From: Pseudorhodobacter sp. PARRP1
GTDB taxonomy: Bacteria; Pseudomonadota; Alphaproteobacteria; Rhodobacterales; Rhodobacteraceae
DNA length: 64,000 bases
Reading direction: 5' to 3'
Assembly: GCA_002256245.1 (NCBI GenBank)
Contig: NKIU01000003.1
Location: 1-64,000 of the forward strand
Part shown: one piece after another, positions 17,370-25,873 of the stretch
Layout: the number at the start of each line of letters is the position of its first letter
Position numbering within the stretch: the first letter of the stretch is position 1
Position numbers and translations under genes: made by a program
Notes under the pieces: generated by a model
Database searches by the model: none
What the model was told of the DNA's origin: nothing
What the model saw: only the letters and a program-made list of their open reading frames with translations

Positions 17370-19040
17370 TTAAAAGCTTTGGCCTGCGGCGCGCGCGGTT
17401 TCCTCGGCAATCGGCCCAAGGGCCAGCACCGGAAAGAAGGTCAGCGCGCCCAGGATCAGCACGGTCAGGATCAGCAGGGTCACAAACAGCGGCCCATGGG
17501 TGGGGAAGGTGCCTGCGGTGGCCCCGGCGCGGGTCTTGCGGCTAAGCGAGCCTGCAATCGCCAGCAAGGGCACGATCATCGCATAGCGCCCCAGGATCAT
17601 CACCAGACCAATGGCGGTGGTGTGCCAAGGCAAGCCCGCACCAAAGCCGCCGAAGGCCGAGCCGTTGTTGCCCGTGGCGCTGGAATAGGCATAAAGCACC
17701 TCGCTGAAGCCATGCGGGCCGGGGTCTTGGATGGCGGCCACGGCGCTGGGCATCGTCACCGCCAGCGCGCCCACCACCAGAATGCCCACTGGCATCGACA
17801 GGAAGGCCACGACGGCCAGCGTCACCTCGCGCGCTTCGATCTTGCGGCCAAGGTATTCGGGGGTGCGGCCTACCATCAGCCCGGCCAGAAACACCGCGAT
17901 GATGCAATAGAGCAGCATCCCGTAAAGGCCAGATCCAACGCCGCCAAACACCACCTCGCCGATCTGCATGAAAACCATCAGCACCATGCCCGACAGTGGC
18001 ATGAAGCTGTCATGCATCGCGTTGACCGACCCGTTCGAGGCCGCCGTGGTCGATGCCGCCCAAAGCGACGACAGCATCGCGCCAAAGCGGGCTTCCTTGC
18101 CTTCCATATTCGCGCCCAACCCAAGGCTGGGGTTGCCTGCGACCTCGTAGAAATGCACCACCGCAAGGCCTGCCAGCAGCAGGATGCCCATGGTGGCAAA
18201 GATCGCCCAGCCTTGGCGGCGGTCGCGCGCCATCGCGCCGAACAGGAAGCAGAACGCCACCGGGATCAGCAGGATCGACAGGCATTGCGCAAGGTCTGAC
18301 GCAACGGTCGGGTTCTCGAACGGATGCGCCGAGTTCACGCCGAAAAAGCCGCCGCCGTTGGTGCCCAGTTGCTTGATGGCGATTTGCGCCGCCGCAGGGC
18401 CGCGCGGGATGATCTGTTGCGCGCCCTCAACCCCGGTAGAGTGCACGGCCCCCATCAGGGTTTGCGGCACGCCTTGCTGCGCCAGAAATAACGCCAGCAG
18501 GATCGAGAGGGGCAGCAGTATCCACAGGGTTGCGCGGGTCATATCGGCCCAGAAGTTGCCAAGCCCGCTGTCCTTTGCACCGGTAAAGCCACGGATCACC
18601 GCAACACCCACCGCCATACCGCTGGCAGCCGAGACAAAGTTCTGCACCGTCAGCCCGGCCATCTGGCTCAGGTAGCTCAGTTGCGCCTCGCCCGAATAGG
18701 CCTGCCAGTTGGTGTTGGTGACAAAGCTGATCGCGGTGTTGAAGGCTAGGTCAGGCGACATCGCGCCAATGCCATCGGGGTTCAGCGGCAGATAGCCCTG
18801 CAGGCGCAGCAGCGCGTAAAGCAGCACGAACCCGGCAAGGTTAAAGACCAGCACCGCCATTGCGTAAGCGGTCCAGTTCATCTGGCGGTCAGGATCAACG
18901 CCCGCGCTGCGCAGCACAACGCGGTCGATGGCGGCCAAAGCCGGGATGCGGGCCTCAAACACCCGCTGCATCCAGACGGCAAGGCCAAGGCCAAGCGCTG
19001 TCAGGGTGGCGAAGTAGAGAACGTATGAAACAAGGGTCAT
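17370..19040 (-). CDS. kdpA: Potassium-transporting ATPase, KdpA subunit
   Basis: KdpA is the potassium-selective channel-like subunit, homologous to SKT transporters. The 556-residue protein has about ten membrane helices and the four filter segments, including SAASGMAVG, LGTNGGGFFG, TTAASNGSVNAM and TGNNGSAFGG. Length and order are normal. kdpF lies nine bases upstream. Confidence 0.97.
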   Translation of the reverse strand: MTLVSYVLYFATLTALGLGLAVWMQRVFEARIPALAAIDRVVLRSAGVDPDRQMNWTAYAMAVLVFNLAGFVLLYALLRLQGYLPLNPDGIGAMSPDLAFNTAISFVTNTNWQAYSGEAQLSYLSQMAGLTVQNFVSAASGMAVGVAVIRGFTGAKDSGLGNFWADMTRATLWILLPLSILLALFLAQQGVPQTLMGAVHSTGVEGAQQIIPRGPAAAQIAIKQLGTNGGGFFGVNSAHPFENPTVASDLAQCLSILLIPVAFCFLFGAMARDRRQGWAIFATMGILLLAGLAVVHFYEVAGNPSLGLGANMEGKEARFGAMLSSLWAASTTAASNGSVNAMHDSFMPLSGMVLMVFMQIGEVVFGGVGSGLYGMLLYCIIAVFLAGLMVGRTPEYLGRKIEAREVTLAVVAFLSMPVGILVVGALAVTMPSAVAAIQDPGPHGFSEVLYAYSSATGNNGSAFGGFGAGLPWHTTAIGLVMILGRYAMIVPLLAIAGSLSRKTRAGATAGTFPTHGPLFVTLLILTVLILGALTFFPVLALGPIAEETARAAGQSF

Positions 19041-19049
19041 CGCCGCCCC

Positions 19050-19136
19050 CTAGAAACGATGGGGGGCGATCAGCGCCACCCCAAGATAGACAAACAGCCC
19101 CACCGCAACGGCAAGGCCAAGGATCAGATCGAACAT
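19050..19136 (-). CDS. kdpF: Potassium-transporting ATPase, KdpF subunit (28 aa)
   Basis: A 28-codon ORF reading MFDLILGLAVAVGLFVYLGV and ending APHRF. It is one hydrophobic helix with the family's characteristic YLGVALI(A/R)PxRF ending. It lies directly upstream of kdpA. KdpF is a small lipid-like stabiliser of the KdpFABC complex. Confidence 0.9.
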   Translation of the reverse strand: MFDLILGLAVAVGLFVYLGVALIAPHRF

Positions 19137-19143
19137 GATTTCC

Positions 19144-19227
19144 TCACAGACGGTCGAGAATGCGGATCAAGGCTGCAACGCCGCCGAAAGCGGCAAGGGT
19201 CAGCGCAAGATAGACAAGGTCGGACAT
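19144..19227 (-). CDS. 27-aa membrane peptide upstream of kdpF
   Basis: A 27-codon ORF reading MSDLVYLALTLAAFGGVAAL and ending RILDRL, with one membrane helix followed by positive residues. It lies seven bases upstream of kdpF in the same direction. Short ORFs of this kind precede kdpF in many bacteria. I cannot assign a function. It may be a regulator or an accessory subunit of the pump. Confidence 0.65.
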   Translation of the reverse strand: MSDLVYLALTLAAFGGVAALIRILDRL

Positions 19228-19339
19228 GGGTTTGCTCCGGTATTTGCCGGATCAAGATGCGCTGTGCCTGCGTGAGGGGGATATGGGGAAGGCGGGTGTT
19301 CGGCGTAAAGGCCGCGTAAAGATCGGCCTGCGCGCGGGG

Positions 19340-20533
19340 TTAGTCGGTTCTGGTGAACTTGCGCAAAAGGCCCGCGGTGGAGGCAAGAACAACGATCATC
19401 ACGCCATAGCCCACGGCGGTGGTCGTCAGCCCCAGATGCGGCAAAAGCAGGCCCGCGATCAGGGTGGGCGCACCAAACGCGGTGTAGCTGAGCGTCAGGA
19501 TGGCGGCAAAGAACTCGCCGCGCTCACCCGGCGCACTGAGCGGGATCAGCGTGCGCAACGCGCCGTAAAAGCAGGTGCCAAAGCCCGTGCCCGCGACGCC
19601 CAGCGCCACCAGATACAAGGGCAGCGAGGGCAGGGCCATGCCGGCCAGTGTCAGCGCGGTGCCGATGGCCAAGGCGGCGGTGCCGCCCAAGGTGATCTGG
19701 CGTGGGCTGCGGTGGCGGGCCAGATAGCAGGCCAGCGCCCCCATGCCCGACAGCAACGTGACCACAAAGGCCTGCATCAAGGTGCTGTGCAGCCCGAAAA
19801 TCCGCGCCACAATCGGTGCGCCCAGCGACAGATAAAGCCCACCCGTCGCCCAGCCCGCGATGATCGCCGGGGCCGCCCGCCAGAACGCCGCCCGCGCGCG
19901 TGGCGGCAGGCCCAAGCGGGGGCGCAATGCCGACAGCAGCCCCTCATGCCGGGGCGAGGTTTCGGGCAGGCCCCAGACCGCAACCGCCAGCACCAGACAC
20001 AGCGCGATCAGGCTGCCGAACACATCCAGCTTCGCGGCACTGGTCACGCCCATCACGTAACCCGCCGCAAGCGCGCCCAAGGCCAGCCCCACCAGCGGGA
20101 TCACCGAATTGGCGATGGCGGCGCCACCGGGGCGGCTGGGCGGCTCAAGATCCACAATCGTGGCCGACAGGGTGGACAGCAGCAGCGCGCAGGCGATGCC
20201 TTGCACGGCGCGGGCGATCAGAAGCCCCTCGACCGTGGAGGCTTGGGCAAACACCAACAGCGACAGCGCAAGGCCCACAAACCCCACCGACAGCACCGGA
20301 CGCCGCCCCAGATGATCGGAACACGACCCCGCTGTCAGCAAAGTTGCCAGCAGAAACACCGTATAAACCGCGAAAATCCCGGTCAGTGCGGGGTCGGAAA
20401 AGCCGATGTCATGTTGCAGCACCGGATAGAACGGCGAGGGGGCCGAGGCGCTGGCCATCATCAAAAGCAGGCCCGCAAGCACGATGCCAAAGCCCGCGCG
20501 GTGCCGTGCGGTATAGGGGATTTCAAGCGGCAT
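19340..20533 (-). CDS. Major facilitator superfamily transporter
   Basis: The 397-residue protein has twelve predicted membrane segments and the MFS motif A variant SDHLGRRPVL after helix 2, with RAVQGIACALLLSTL in helix 4. It looks like a drug or metabolite exporter. It is divergent from an ArsR-type repressor, and two near-identical inverted repeats lie in the 83-base gap, one 19 bases upstream of this start. I infer that the repressor controls this pump. Confidence 0.85.
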   Translation of the reverse strand: MPLEIPYTARHRAGFGIVLAGLLLMMASASAPSPFYPVLQHDIGFSDPALTGIFAVYTVFLLATLLTAGSCSDHLGRRPVLSVGFVGLALSLLVFAQASTVEGLLIARAVQGIACALLLSTLSATIVDLEPPSRPGGAAIANSVIPLVGLALGALAAGYVMGVTSAAKLDVFGSLIALCLVLAVAVWGLPETSPRHEGLLSALRPRLGLPPRARAAFWRAAPAIIAGWATGGLYLSLGAPIVARIFGLHSTLMQAFVVTLLSGMGALACYLARHRSPRQITLGGTAALAIGTALTLAGMALPSLPLYLVALGVAGTGFGTCFYGALRTLIPLSAPGERGEFFAAILTLSYTAFGAPTLIAGLLLPHLGLTTTAVGYGVMIVVLASTAGLLRKFTRTD

Positions 20534-20552
20534 CTGGGACTCGCGCGGTTTG

Positions 20553-20572
20553 GGTTCGATTATTTTCGAACC
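20553..20572. promoter_or_regulatory. ArsR-type operator 1
   Basis: GGTTCGA-N6-TCGAACC, a perfect 7-bp inverted repeat, placed 19 bases upstream of the MFS start. A near copy occurs 44 bases away. Confidence 0.65.
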
Positions 20573-20596
20573 ATTTCCTACTATCCCAACCCGGAT

Positions 20597-20616
20597 GGTT
20601 CAACTATATTCGAACC
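20597..20616. promoter_or_regulatory. ArsR-type operator 2
   Basis: GGTTCAA-N6-TCGAACC, the same dyad as operator 1 with one half-site change. It abuts the regulator's ATG, so binding here would block its own translation start or transcription. Centre spacing to operator 1 is 44 bases, close to four helical turns. Confidence 0.65.
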
Positions 20617-20970
20617 ATGAGCCAGGATATTCCCTTTCCCATCGGCGATCTGCCGCATCCCGCCCGCGAAGATCTCGTGCTGGCGCAGGTGCTGTTTGCG
20701 CTGAGCGATCCGGCACGACTGGCGATTGTCGCGCAACTGGTGGCAGGGCCGGTCGACATGGCGCGCTGCCAGTTGCAAGACCCCTCCATCGCCAAATCGA
20801 CCAAGTCGCATCTGATGCGGGTGCTGCGCGAGGCGGGGGTGATCCGGAATGAGCCAAAGGGCCGGGGGCGCAGGTTAAGCCTGCGGCGGGATGATCTGGA
20901 TCACCGCTTTCCGGGTTTGCTGGATGCAATCCTTGCCAGTGCCCCGGCGGTGGTGGCAGAGCCGATCTGA
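20617..20970 (+). CDS. ArsR/SmtB-family transcriptional regulator
   Basis: The 117-residue protein has an N-terminal winged helix: LFALSDPARLAIVAQL for helix 1-2 and IAKSTKSHLMRVLREAGVI as the recognition helix. A basic wing follows (KGRGRRLSLRRDDL). No clear metal-binding cysteine pair is present; the only Cys is in RCQLQD. It may sense an organic ligand rather than a metal. It is divergent from the MFS gene with shared operators. Confidence 0.85.
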   Translation: MSQDIPFPIGDLPHPAREDLVLAQVLFALSDPARLAIVAQLVAGPVDMARCQLQDPSIAKSTKSHLMRVLREAGVIRNEPKGRGRRLSLRRDDLDHRFPGLLDAILASAPAVVAEPI

Positions 20971-20976
20971 GGCGGC

Positions 20977-22491
20977 TTAGCCCTGATAAATCCCGGCAAA
21001 CTGATCGCGCAGCAGGTTCTTTTGCACCTTGCCCATGGTGTTGCGCGGCAACTCGGCCACAAAGATCACCCTTTTGGGCAGTTTGAACCGCGCGAGGCGG
21101 CCTTCAATCGCGGTGACGATATCGGCTTCGGTCAGCGCGGGTGTGCCTGTGGGGACGACGATGGCCGTCACAGCCTCGCCGAAATCCTTGTGCGCAATGC
21201 CGATCACGGCGGATTCCAGCACGCCGGGGATCTCGTCAATCTCGGCCTCGACCTCTTTGGGATAGACGTTGTAGCCGCCGGTGATGATCAGATCCTTGCC
21301 GCGCCCGACGATGTGCACATAACCGTTTTCGTCAATCCGCCCCAAGTCACCCGTGATGAAAAACCCAGTGGAGCGCAACTCGGCTGCGGTTTTCTCGGGC
21401 ATCCGCCAATAGCCTTTGAAGACATTCGCGCCGCGCACTTCGATCATGCCGATCTCACCCTGCGGCAAAGGCGCGCCGGTTTCGGGGTTGGTCACGATCA
21501 CCTCCGTCCCCGGCAGCGGCAGGCCCACTGTGCCCGCCACCCGCGCGCCGTCGTAGGGGTTTGAGGTGTTCATGTTGGTTTCGGTCATGCCGTAGCGTTC
21601 CAAGATCGCATGGCCGGTGCGGGCCTGCCAGTCGCGATGCGTCTCGGCCAAAAGTGGGGCCGAGCCGGACACGAACAGCCGCATCTGCGCGGTGGTCTGG
21701 GCGGAAAGCCGGGCGTCTTGCAACAGCCGCGTGTAGAAGGTCGGCACGCCCATCAGCACCGTGGCGCGCGGCATCACGCGGAAAATCTCGGCGGGATCGA
21801 ATTTCGGCAGCAGGATCATTGCCGCGCCGGAAAACAGCGTGATGTTGGTGGCGACGAACAGGCCGTGGGTGTGAAAGATCGGCAGCGCGTGGATCAGCAC
21901 ATCGCGGGCGGTGTAGTGCCACGCGTCGCGCAGGGCCAAAGCGTTGGACACCAGATTGCCATGGCTGAGCATCGCGCCCTTCGAGCGGCCCGTGGTGCCC
22001 GAGGTATATAAGAGCGCCGCCAGATCATCGGGCTGGCGCGGGCAGGTGGTAAAACTGGTGGGGGCGGCAGCGGCGGCATCGCTGAGGCTGCCGTTGCCTG
22101 AAGCATCCAGCGTGGCCACGCGCGCGCCTGCGGTTTCGGCCAAGGGGGCGATCGCCGCCAGCGCGCCCGGATCGCAGACGCACAGCGCGGGTTCGGCATC
22201 GGCGATGAAATAGGCCATCTCTGCCGGCGTGTAGCCGGTGTTCAGCGGCAAGAACACCGCGCCCGCCCGGACCGTCGCCAGATACAGGATCACCGCTGCC
22301 AGCGATTTTTCCACCTGCACCGCCACCCGATCACCGGGTTTCACGCCAAAGCCCTGCAAGGCATTGGCCATCTGCCCGGTGCGCGCCACCAGATCGGCGT
22401 AGCTGACGATGCTGCCGTCCTGCGTTTCAATCGCTGTCGCAGCGGGATTGGTGATCGTGCGTTGCAGAATGTCGAACAGATTGGCAGACAT
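20977..22491 (-). CDS. matB: Malonyl-CoA synthetase-like acyl-CoA ligase
   Basis: An AMP-forming acyl-CoA synthetase of 504 residues. Signature motifs are LLYTSGTTGRSKGAMLSH, YGMTETNMN, TGDLGRID and the C-terminal PRNTMGKVQKNLLR with the catalytic Lys. The overall sequence fits malonate/methylmalonate-CoA ligases (MatB type), which activate free malonate. The start is the second Met (MSANLFD). The stop lies six bases from the ArsR-type gene end (convergent). No malonyl-CoA decarboxylase is adjacent, so the pathway is uncertain. Confidence 0.78.
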   Translation of the reverse strand: MSANLFDILQRTITNPAATAIETQDGSIVSYADLVARTGQMANALQGFGVKPGDRVAVQVEKSLAAVILYLATVRAGAVFLPLNTGYTPAEMAYFIADAEPALCVCDPGALAAIAPLAETAGARVATLDASGNGSLSDAAAAAPTSFTTCPRQPDDLAALLYTSGTTGRSKGAMLSHGNLVSNALALRDAWHYTARDVLIHALPIFHTHGLFVATNITLFSGAAMILLPKFDPAEIFRVMPRATVLMGVPTFYTRLLQDARLSAQTTAQMRLFVSGSAPLLAETHRDWQARTGHAILERYGMTETNMNTSNPYDGARVAGTVGLPLPGTEVIVTNPETGAPLPQGEIGMIEVRGANVFKGYWRMPEKTAAELRSTGFFITGDLGRIDENGYVHIVGRGKDLIITGGYNVYPKEVEAEIDEIPGVLESAVIGIAHKDFGEAVTAIVVPTGTPALTEADIVTAIEGRLARFKLPKRVIFVAELPRNTMGKVQKNLLRDQFAGIYQG

Positions 22492-22555
22492 CACAAACTC
22501 CGGCTTGGGGCGCTGCCTTTATCGCGCAACTTGCGCCGCCAATCCAGCCAAAGCC

Positions 22556-24415
22556 TTAGCGATAGCCTGCCGCCTGCAATTCGAACAATTCGGCATAGCG
22601 GCCCGATTGCGCCAGCAATTCGGCGTGGGTGCCTGCGGCTTCAACCCGGCCATCGGCCAGCACGAGAATCCGGTCGGCCATCCGCACAGAACTGAAGCGG
22701 TGCGAGATCAGGATGGCGGTTTTGCCCGCACTCAATTCCTTGAAGCGCTGGAACACTTCGAATTCTGACCGCGCATCCAAGGCTGCGGTGGGTTCGTCCA
22801 GAATAAGCACCTCGGCCCCGCGCATGTAGGCGCGCGCGATGGCCAGCTTTTGCCACTCGCCCCCCGACAATTCGACGCCGTTGCGAAAACGTTTGCCGAT
22901 CATCTGATCATAGCCCTGCGGCAAACGCTCGATCACCTGATCGGCCAGACTGCGGCGGGCGGCCTCGATGATGCGGGGGCGGTTGTCGCGCTCAGAAATC
23001 CGGCCCACCGCGATATTGTCGGCAGCGGAAAGATTATAGCGCATGAAATCCTGAAAGATCACGCCCATCGCGCCGCGCAAACCGTCCAGATCATAGCGGC
23101 GCAGGTCTTGGCCATCCAGCAGGATGCGCCCCTCGTCCGGGTCGTAAAGCCGGGCGAGCAGTTTGACCAGCGTGGTCTTGCCCGCGCCGTTTTCGCCCAC
23201 CAGCGCCAAGGTTTCGCCCGCGTGCAGGGTGAAATTCATCCCACGCACCGCCCAACGCTCGGCCCCCGGATAGCGAAAGCCAACGTTTTCAAACACAAAG
23301 CCCTGACGGATGGGCGCAGGCATCGGCAGCGCATCGGCGGGCGACAGGATTTCCGGCTGCACCTCGAAAAAGCTGAACAGATCATCCAGATACAGCGCCT
23401 GCGCTGCGGTGGACGAAAACGAGGTCAGCAAGCCTTCGAGCAGCCCGCGCAGCCGCAGGAAAGACCCCGACAGAAACGTCAGATCGCCCAAGCTTAACTG
23501 CCCCGCCAGCGTGCCTGCGATGATCCACGCATAGGCCGCGTAATAGCCCAGCGTGCCCAGCGCCGTCAGCACACCACCCCAGATTGCGCGCGCTTGCGCG
23601 ATCTTGCGGCTGGCGGTGTAGAAGCTTTCCGACAGCACGCGATAGCGTTCGGTCAGAAAGCCGTTCAGGCCGAAGATCTTGACCTCTTTGGCAGATTCGA
23701 CACTGGCCGCCGTCTGGCGCACGTAATCCAACTCGCGCCGCTCGGGCGTGCGGCCGAAGTCGAGCGAGTAACTTTGCGCGTTGAAATGCGCCTCGCCAAT
23801 GAAGGCCGGGATCAGCGCCAGCGCCAACAGCAGGATCAGCCACGGGTTGAAGATGACAAGGCCAGCCGAGAAGGTGGCCACCGTCACAAGGTTCTGCATC
23901 TGGGTGAACAAAAGGCCCATCAGGGTCATGCGGCCACTGGCCTGACGGCGGGCACGCTCCAGCTTGTCTTGAAAACCGGCATCTTCAAAATCTTCCAGAT
24001 CAAGCGTGGCTGCATGTTGCATCAGGCGGATCGAGGATGACATCGTCAGGCGGTCCGACAGCAGGGTATCGACCAGCCCCACCACGCGCCCCAGCACATC
24101 CGACAGGATCGCCAGCGCGAATTCGGCCAGCACATAGGTGATCAGCACGCTCAAGGCATCGCTTTGCCACCAGCCCCACAGATCGGCGGGGCGGTCTGGC
24201 AGGGCGGAAAGCCGCACCACCTCGTCGATGATCAGCTTCCCGATCCACAGCGCCGCGACGGGCAGCACGGCGCGCACCAAGCGCAGCAGCATGGAAATCA
24301 GCATCAGCGCCGGGCTGGCTTGCCAGACCAAGGCCAAGAACGGGCCAATGTTGCGCAGGGCGGCAAACCGCGCGCGGATGGATGTCGGGGCAGGGGGAAG
24401 TTGAGCGGAACTCAC
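22556..24415 (-). CDS. ABC exporter, fused membrane and ATP-binding domains
   Basis: A half-transporter of 619 residues from a GTG at 24415, chosen because AAGGAG lies ten bases upstream. Residues ~30-310 hold about six membrane helices. The nucleotide-binding domain has Walker A GENGAGKTT, signature LSGGEWQKLAIARA, Walker B VLILDEPTAALD and switch His (ISHRFSSV). It resembles MsbA-like or peptide exporters; the substrate is unknown. The frame is open further upstream but overlaps the terminator of the preceding transport operon. Confidence 0.85.
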   Translation of the reverse strand: MSSAQLPPAPTSIRARFAALRNIGPFLALVWQASPALMLISMLLRLVRAVLPVAALWIGKLIIDEVVRLSALPDRPADLWGWWQSDALSVLITYVLAEFALAILSDVLGRVVGLVDTLLSDRLTMSSSIRLMQHAATLDLEDFEDAGFQDKLERARRQASGRMTLMGLLFTQMQNLVTVATFSAGLVIFNPWLILLLALALIPAFIGEAHFNAQSYSLDFGRTPERRELDYVRQTAASVESAKEVKIFGLNGFLTERYRVLSESFYTASRKIAQARAIWGGVLTALGTLGYYAAYAWIIAGTLAGQLSLGDLTFLSGSFLRLRGLLEGLLTSFSSTAAQALYLDDLFSFFEVQPEILSPADALPMPAPIRQGFVFENVGFRYPGAERWAVRGMNFTLHAGETLALVGENGAGKTTLVKLLARLYDPDEGRILLDGQDLRRYDLDGLRGAMGVIFQDFMRYNLSAADNIAVGRISERDNRPRIIEAARRSLADQVIERLPQGYDQMIGKRFRNGVELSGGEWQKLAIARAYMRGAEVLILDEPTAALDARSEFEVFQRFKELSAGKTAILISHRFSSVRMADRILVLADGRVEAAGTHAELLAQSGRYAELFELQAAGYR

Positions 24416-24513
24416 CGATATGGGTCTCCTTCGCGCCCCGTCCGCATTTTGGCAGAACCGCGCGGCGGGGAAAAGTGCCAACCGCCGCCCATGCCCGCGC
24501 CGCGCGCGCAAAA

Positions 24514-24541
24514 CGAAATCGGCCCGCCGGGGCGGGCCGAT
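24514..24541 (-). terminator. Terminator of the Liv/DUF3830 minus-strand operon
   Basis: A 10-bp stem, ATCGGCCCGC with GCGGGCCGAT (24518-24527 with 24532-24541), is followed on the minus strand by TTTCGTTTTG. It lies 19 bases beyond the solute-binding protein stop codon and separates it from the ABC exporter. Confidence 0.65.
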
Positions 24542-24560
24542 CTGGCACAACTGTGCGGGC

Positions 24561-25802
24561 TTACTTCACCTTGGCCTTGATCGCATCGACATCCGCCGTG
24601 GTCATCTCGCCCACGGTGGTGACTTTGCCGTCCACGATCTGCCACAGCCGGAACGGGCCGGAAATATCGCCGTATTGGTCGAAATTCACCGGGCCGATGA
24701 CACCTTCATAGCGGATCGCCTTGCCGTCCTTGATCAGCGCCAGCGCCTTGGTGAATTCTTCCTTGCCTGCGTGGATCACCTCGCCCGCCGGATCGACCGC
24801 CTTGCGCAAGGCCTCGGGCAGTTTGGCCGCATCCGGGCCGCCTGCGATAGCGATGGCCAAGCCCACCAGCGCGCCCGCGTCATAGGAACGGTCGGCGGCG
24901 GGTGCTGCCGGGTCCAGCCCTGAAAACGCGTTGTAGTTGGCGTTGAAATACTCGGTCGAGGCCGAGGCCACGCTGCCCGACGAGGTGCCGTAAGCCCCGC
25001 CCAGATATTCCGCCCCCACAGCCGCGATGAAATCGTCTGAGTTCATGCCGTCGTTCAGCAGGAATTTCTGCACGCCACCTTGAGAAATCCACGTCCGCGC
25101 AATGGTTGCGCCATCCACGGGGTCAGAGATCAGATAAAGCGCGTCGGGTTCCCCCGCCATCGCGGCGGTGACTTCGGCGGCATAGCTGGATTGTTTGGCG
25201 TTGTAGGGCGTGACAGACACCACCGTGCCGCCCAAAGCGGTGTAGGGCGCGGTGAATTCCTTGGCCAGATTGACGCCGAAGTCGTTGTTCTGATGGATGA
25301 TCACGATTTTCTTCATGCCCTGATCCATCGCGAACTGCGCCGCAGCCACGCCTTGCAGCGCGTCCGAGGTGATGGTGCGGAAGAACACGCCATTGGTTTT
25401 GCCATCGCGGCCCAACTCGGTCAGCGTCGGTGACGACGACGCGGGCGAAACTTGCAGCACCTTGGCCGGGCCAGTGACCGAAGTCAGGATCGGGATCGAC
25501 ATCGGCGAGATGATGCCGCCGATGATCGCAGGCACTTTGGCGACCTGCACCAGTTGCGTGGCCGCATCCACCGCAAGGTTGGCTTGGGTCTGGCTGTCGC
25601 GGGTGTCGGTTTTCAGTGTGCATCCCGCCACACCGCCCGCATCGTTCAGATCGCGAAACGCCATCTCGACCGATTTCGCGCCGGCTTGGCCGTATGCGCC
25701 CGCCTCACCCGTCAGTTCCAGCACCAGACCCACTGTGATATCGCAGGCCTGCGCACCGATTGGCAGTAGGGCCGCGACGCTGGCCAGAAGTAGCTTTTTC
25801 AT
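24561..25802 (-). CDS. Solute-binding protein of a Liv-type ABC importer
   Basis: The 413-residue protein starts with a signal peptide (MKKLLLASVAALLPIGAQA) and has the periplasmic binding fold of the LivJ/urea group (VGLVLELTGEAGAYGQAG, IHQNNDFGVNLAKEF). It is the last gene of the minus-strand arm of a divergent locus and lies 71 bases after the aldo/keto reductase. The permeases and ATPases it must serve are on the plus strand (28527-31853). The substrate is not known; the family binds branched-chain amino acids, amides, urea or aromatics. Confidence 0.88.
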   Translation of the reverse strand: MKKLLLASVAALLPIGAQACDITVGLVLELTGEAGAYGQAGAKSVEMAFRDLNDAGGVAGCTLKTDTRDSQTQANLAVDAATQLVQVAKVPAIIGGIISPMSIPILTSVTGPAKVLQVSPASSSPTLTELGRDGKTNGVFFRTITSDALQGVAAAQFAMDQGMKKIVIIHQNNDFGVNLAKEFTAPYTALGGTVVSVTPYNAKQSSYAAEVTAAMAGEPDALYLISDPVDGATIARTWISQGGVQKFLLNDGMNSDDFIAAVGAEYLGGAYGTSSGSVASASTEYFNANYNAFSGLDPAAPAADRSYDAGALVGLAIAIAGGPDAAKLPEALRKAVDPAGEVIHAGKEEFTKALALIKDGKAIRYEGVIGPVNFDQYGDISGPFRLWQIVDGKVTTVGEMTTADVDAIKAKVK

Positions 25803-25873
25803 GTTGTCCTCATCTCTGTTGGTGTAAGCCTTGTGTTATGCGCGCGAGGGCAGGCTGATCCGCGCGCTGGCGT

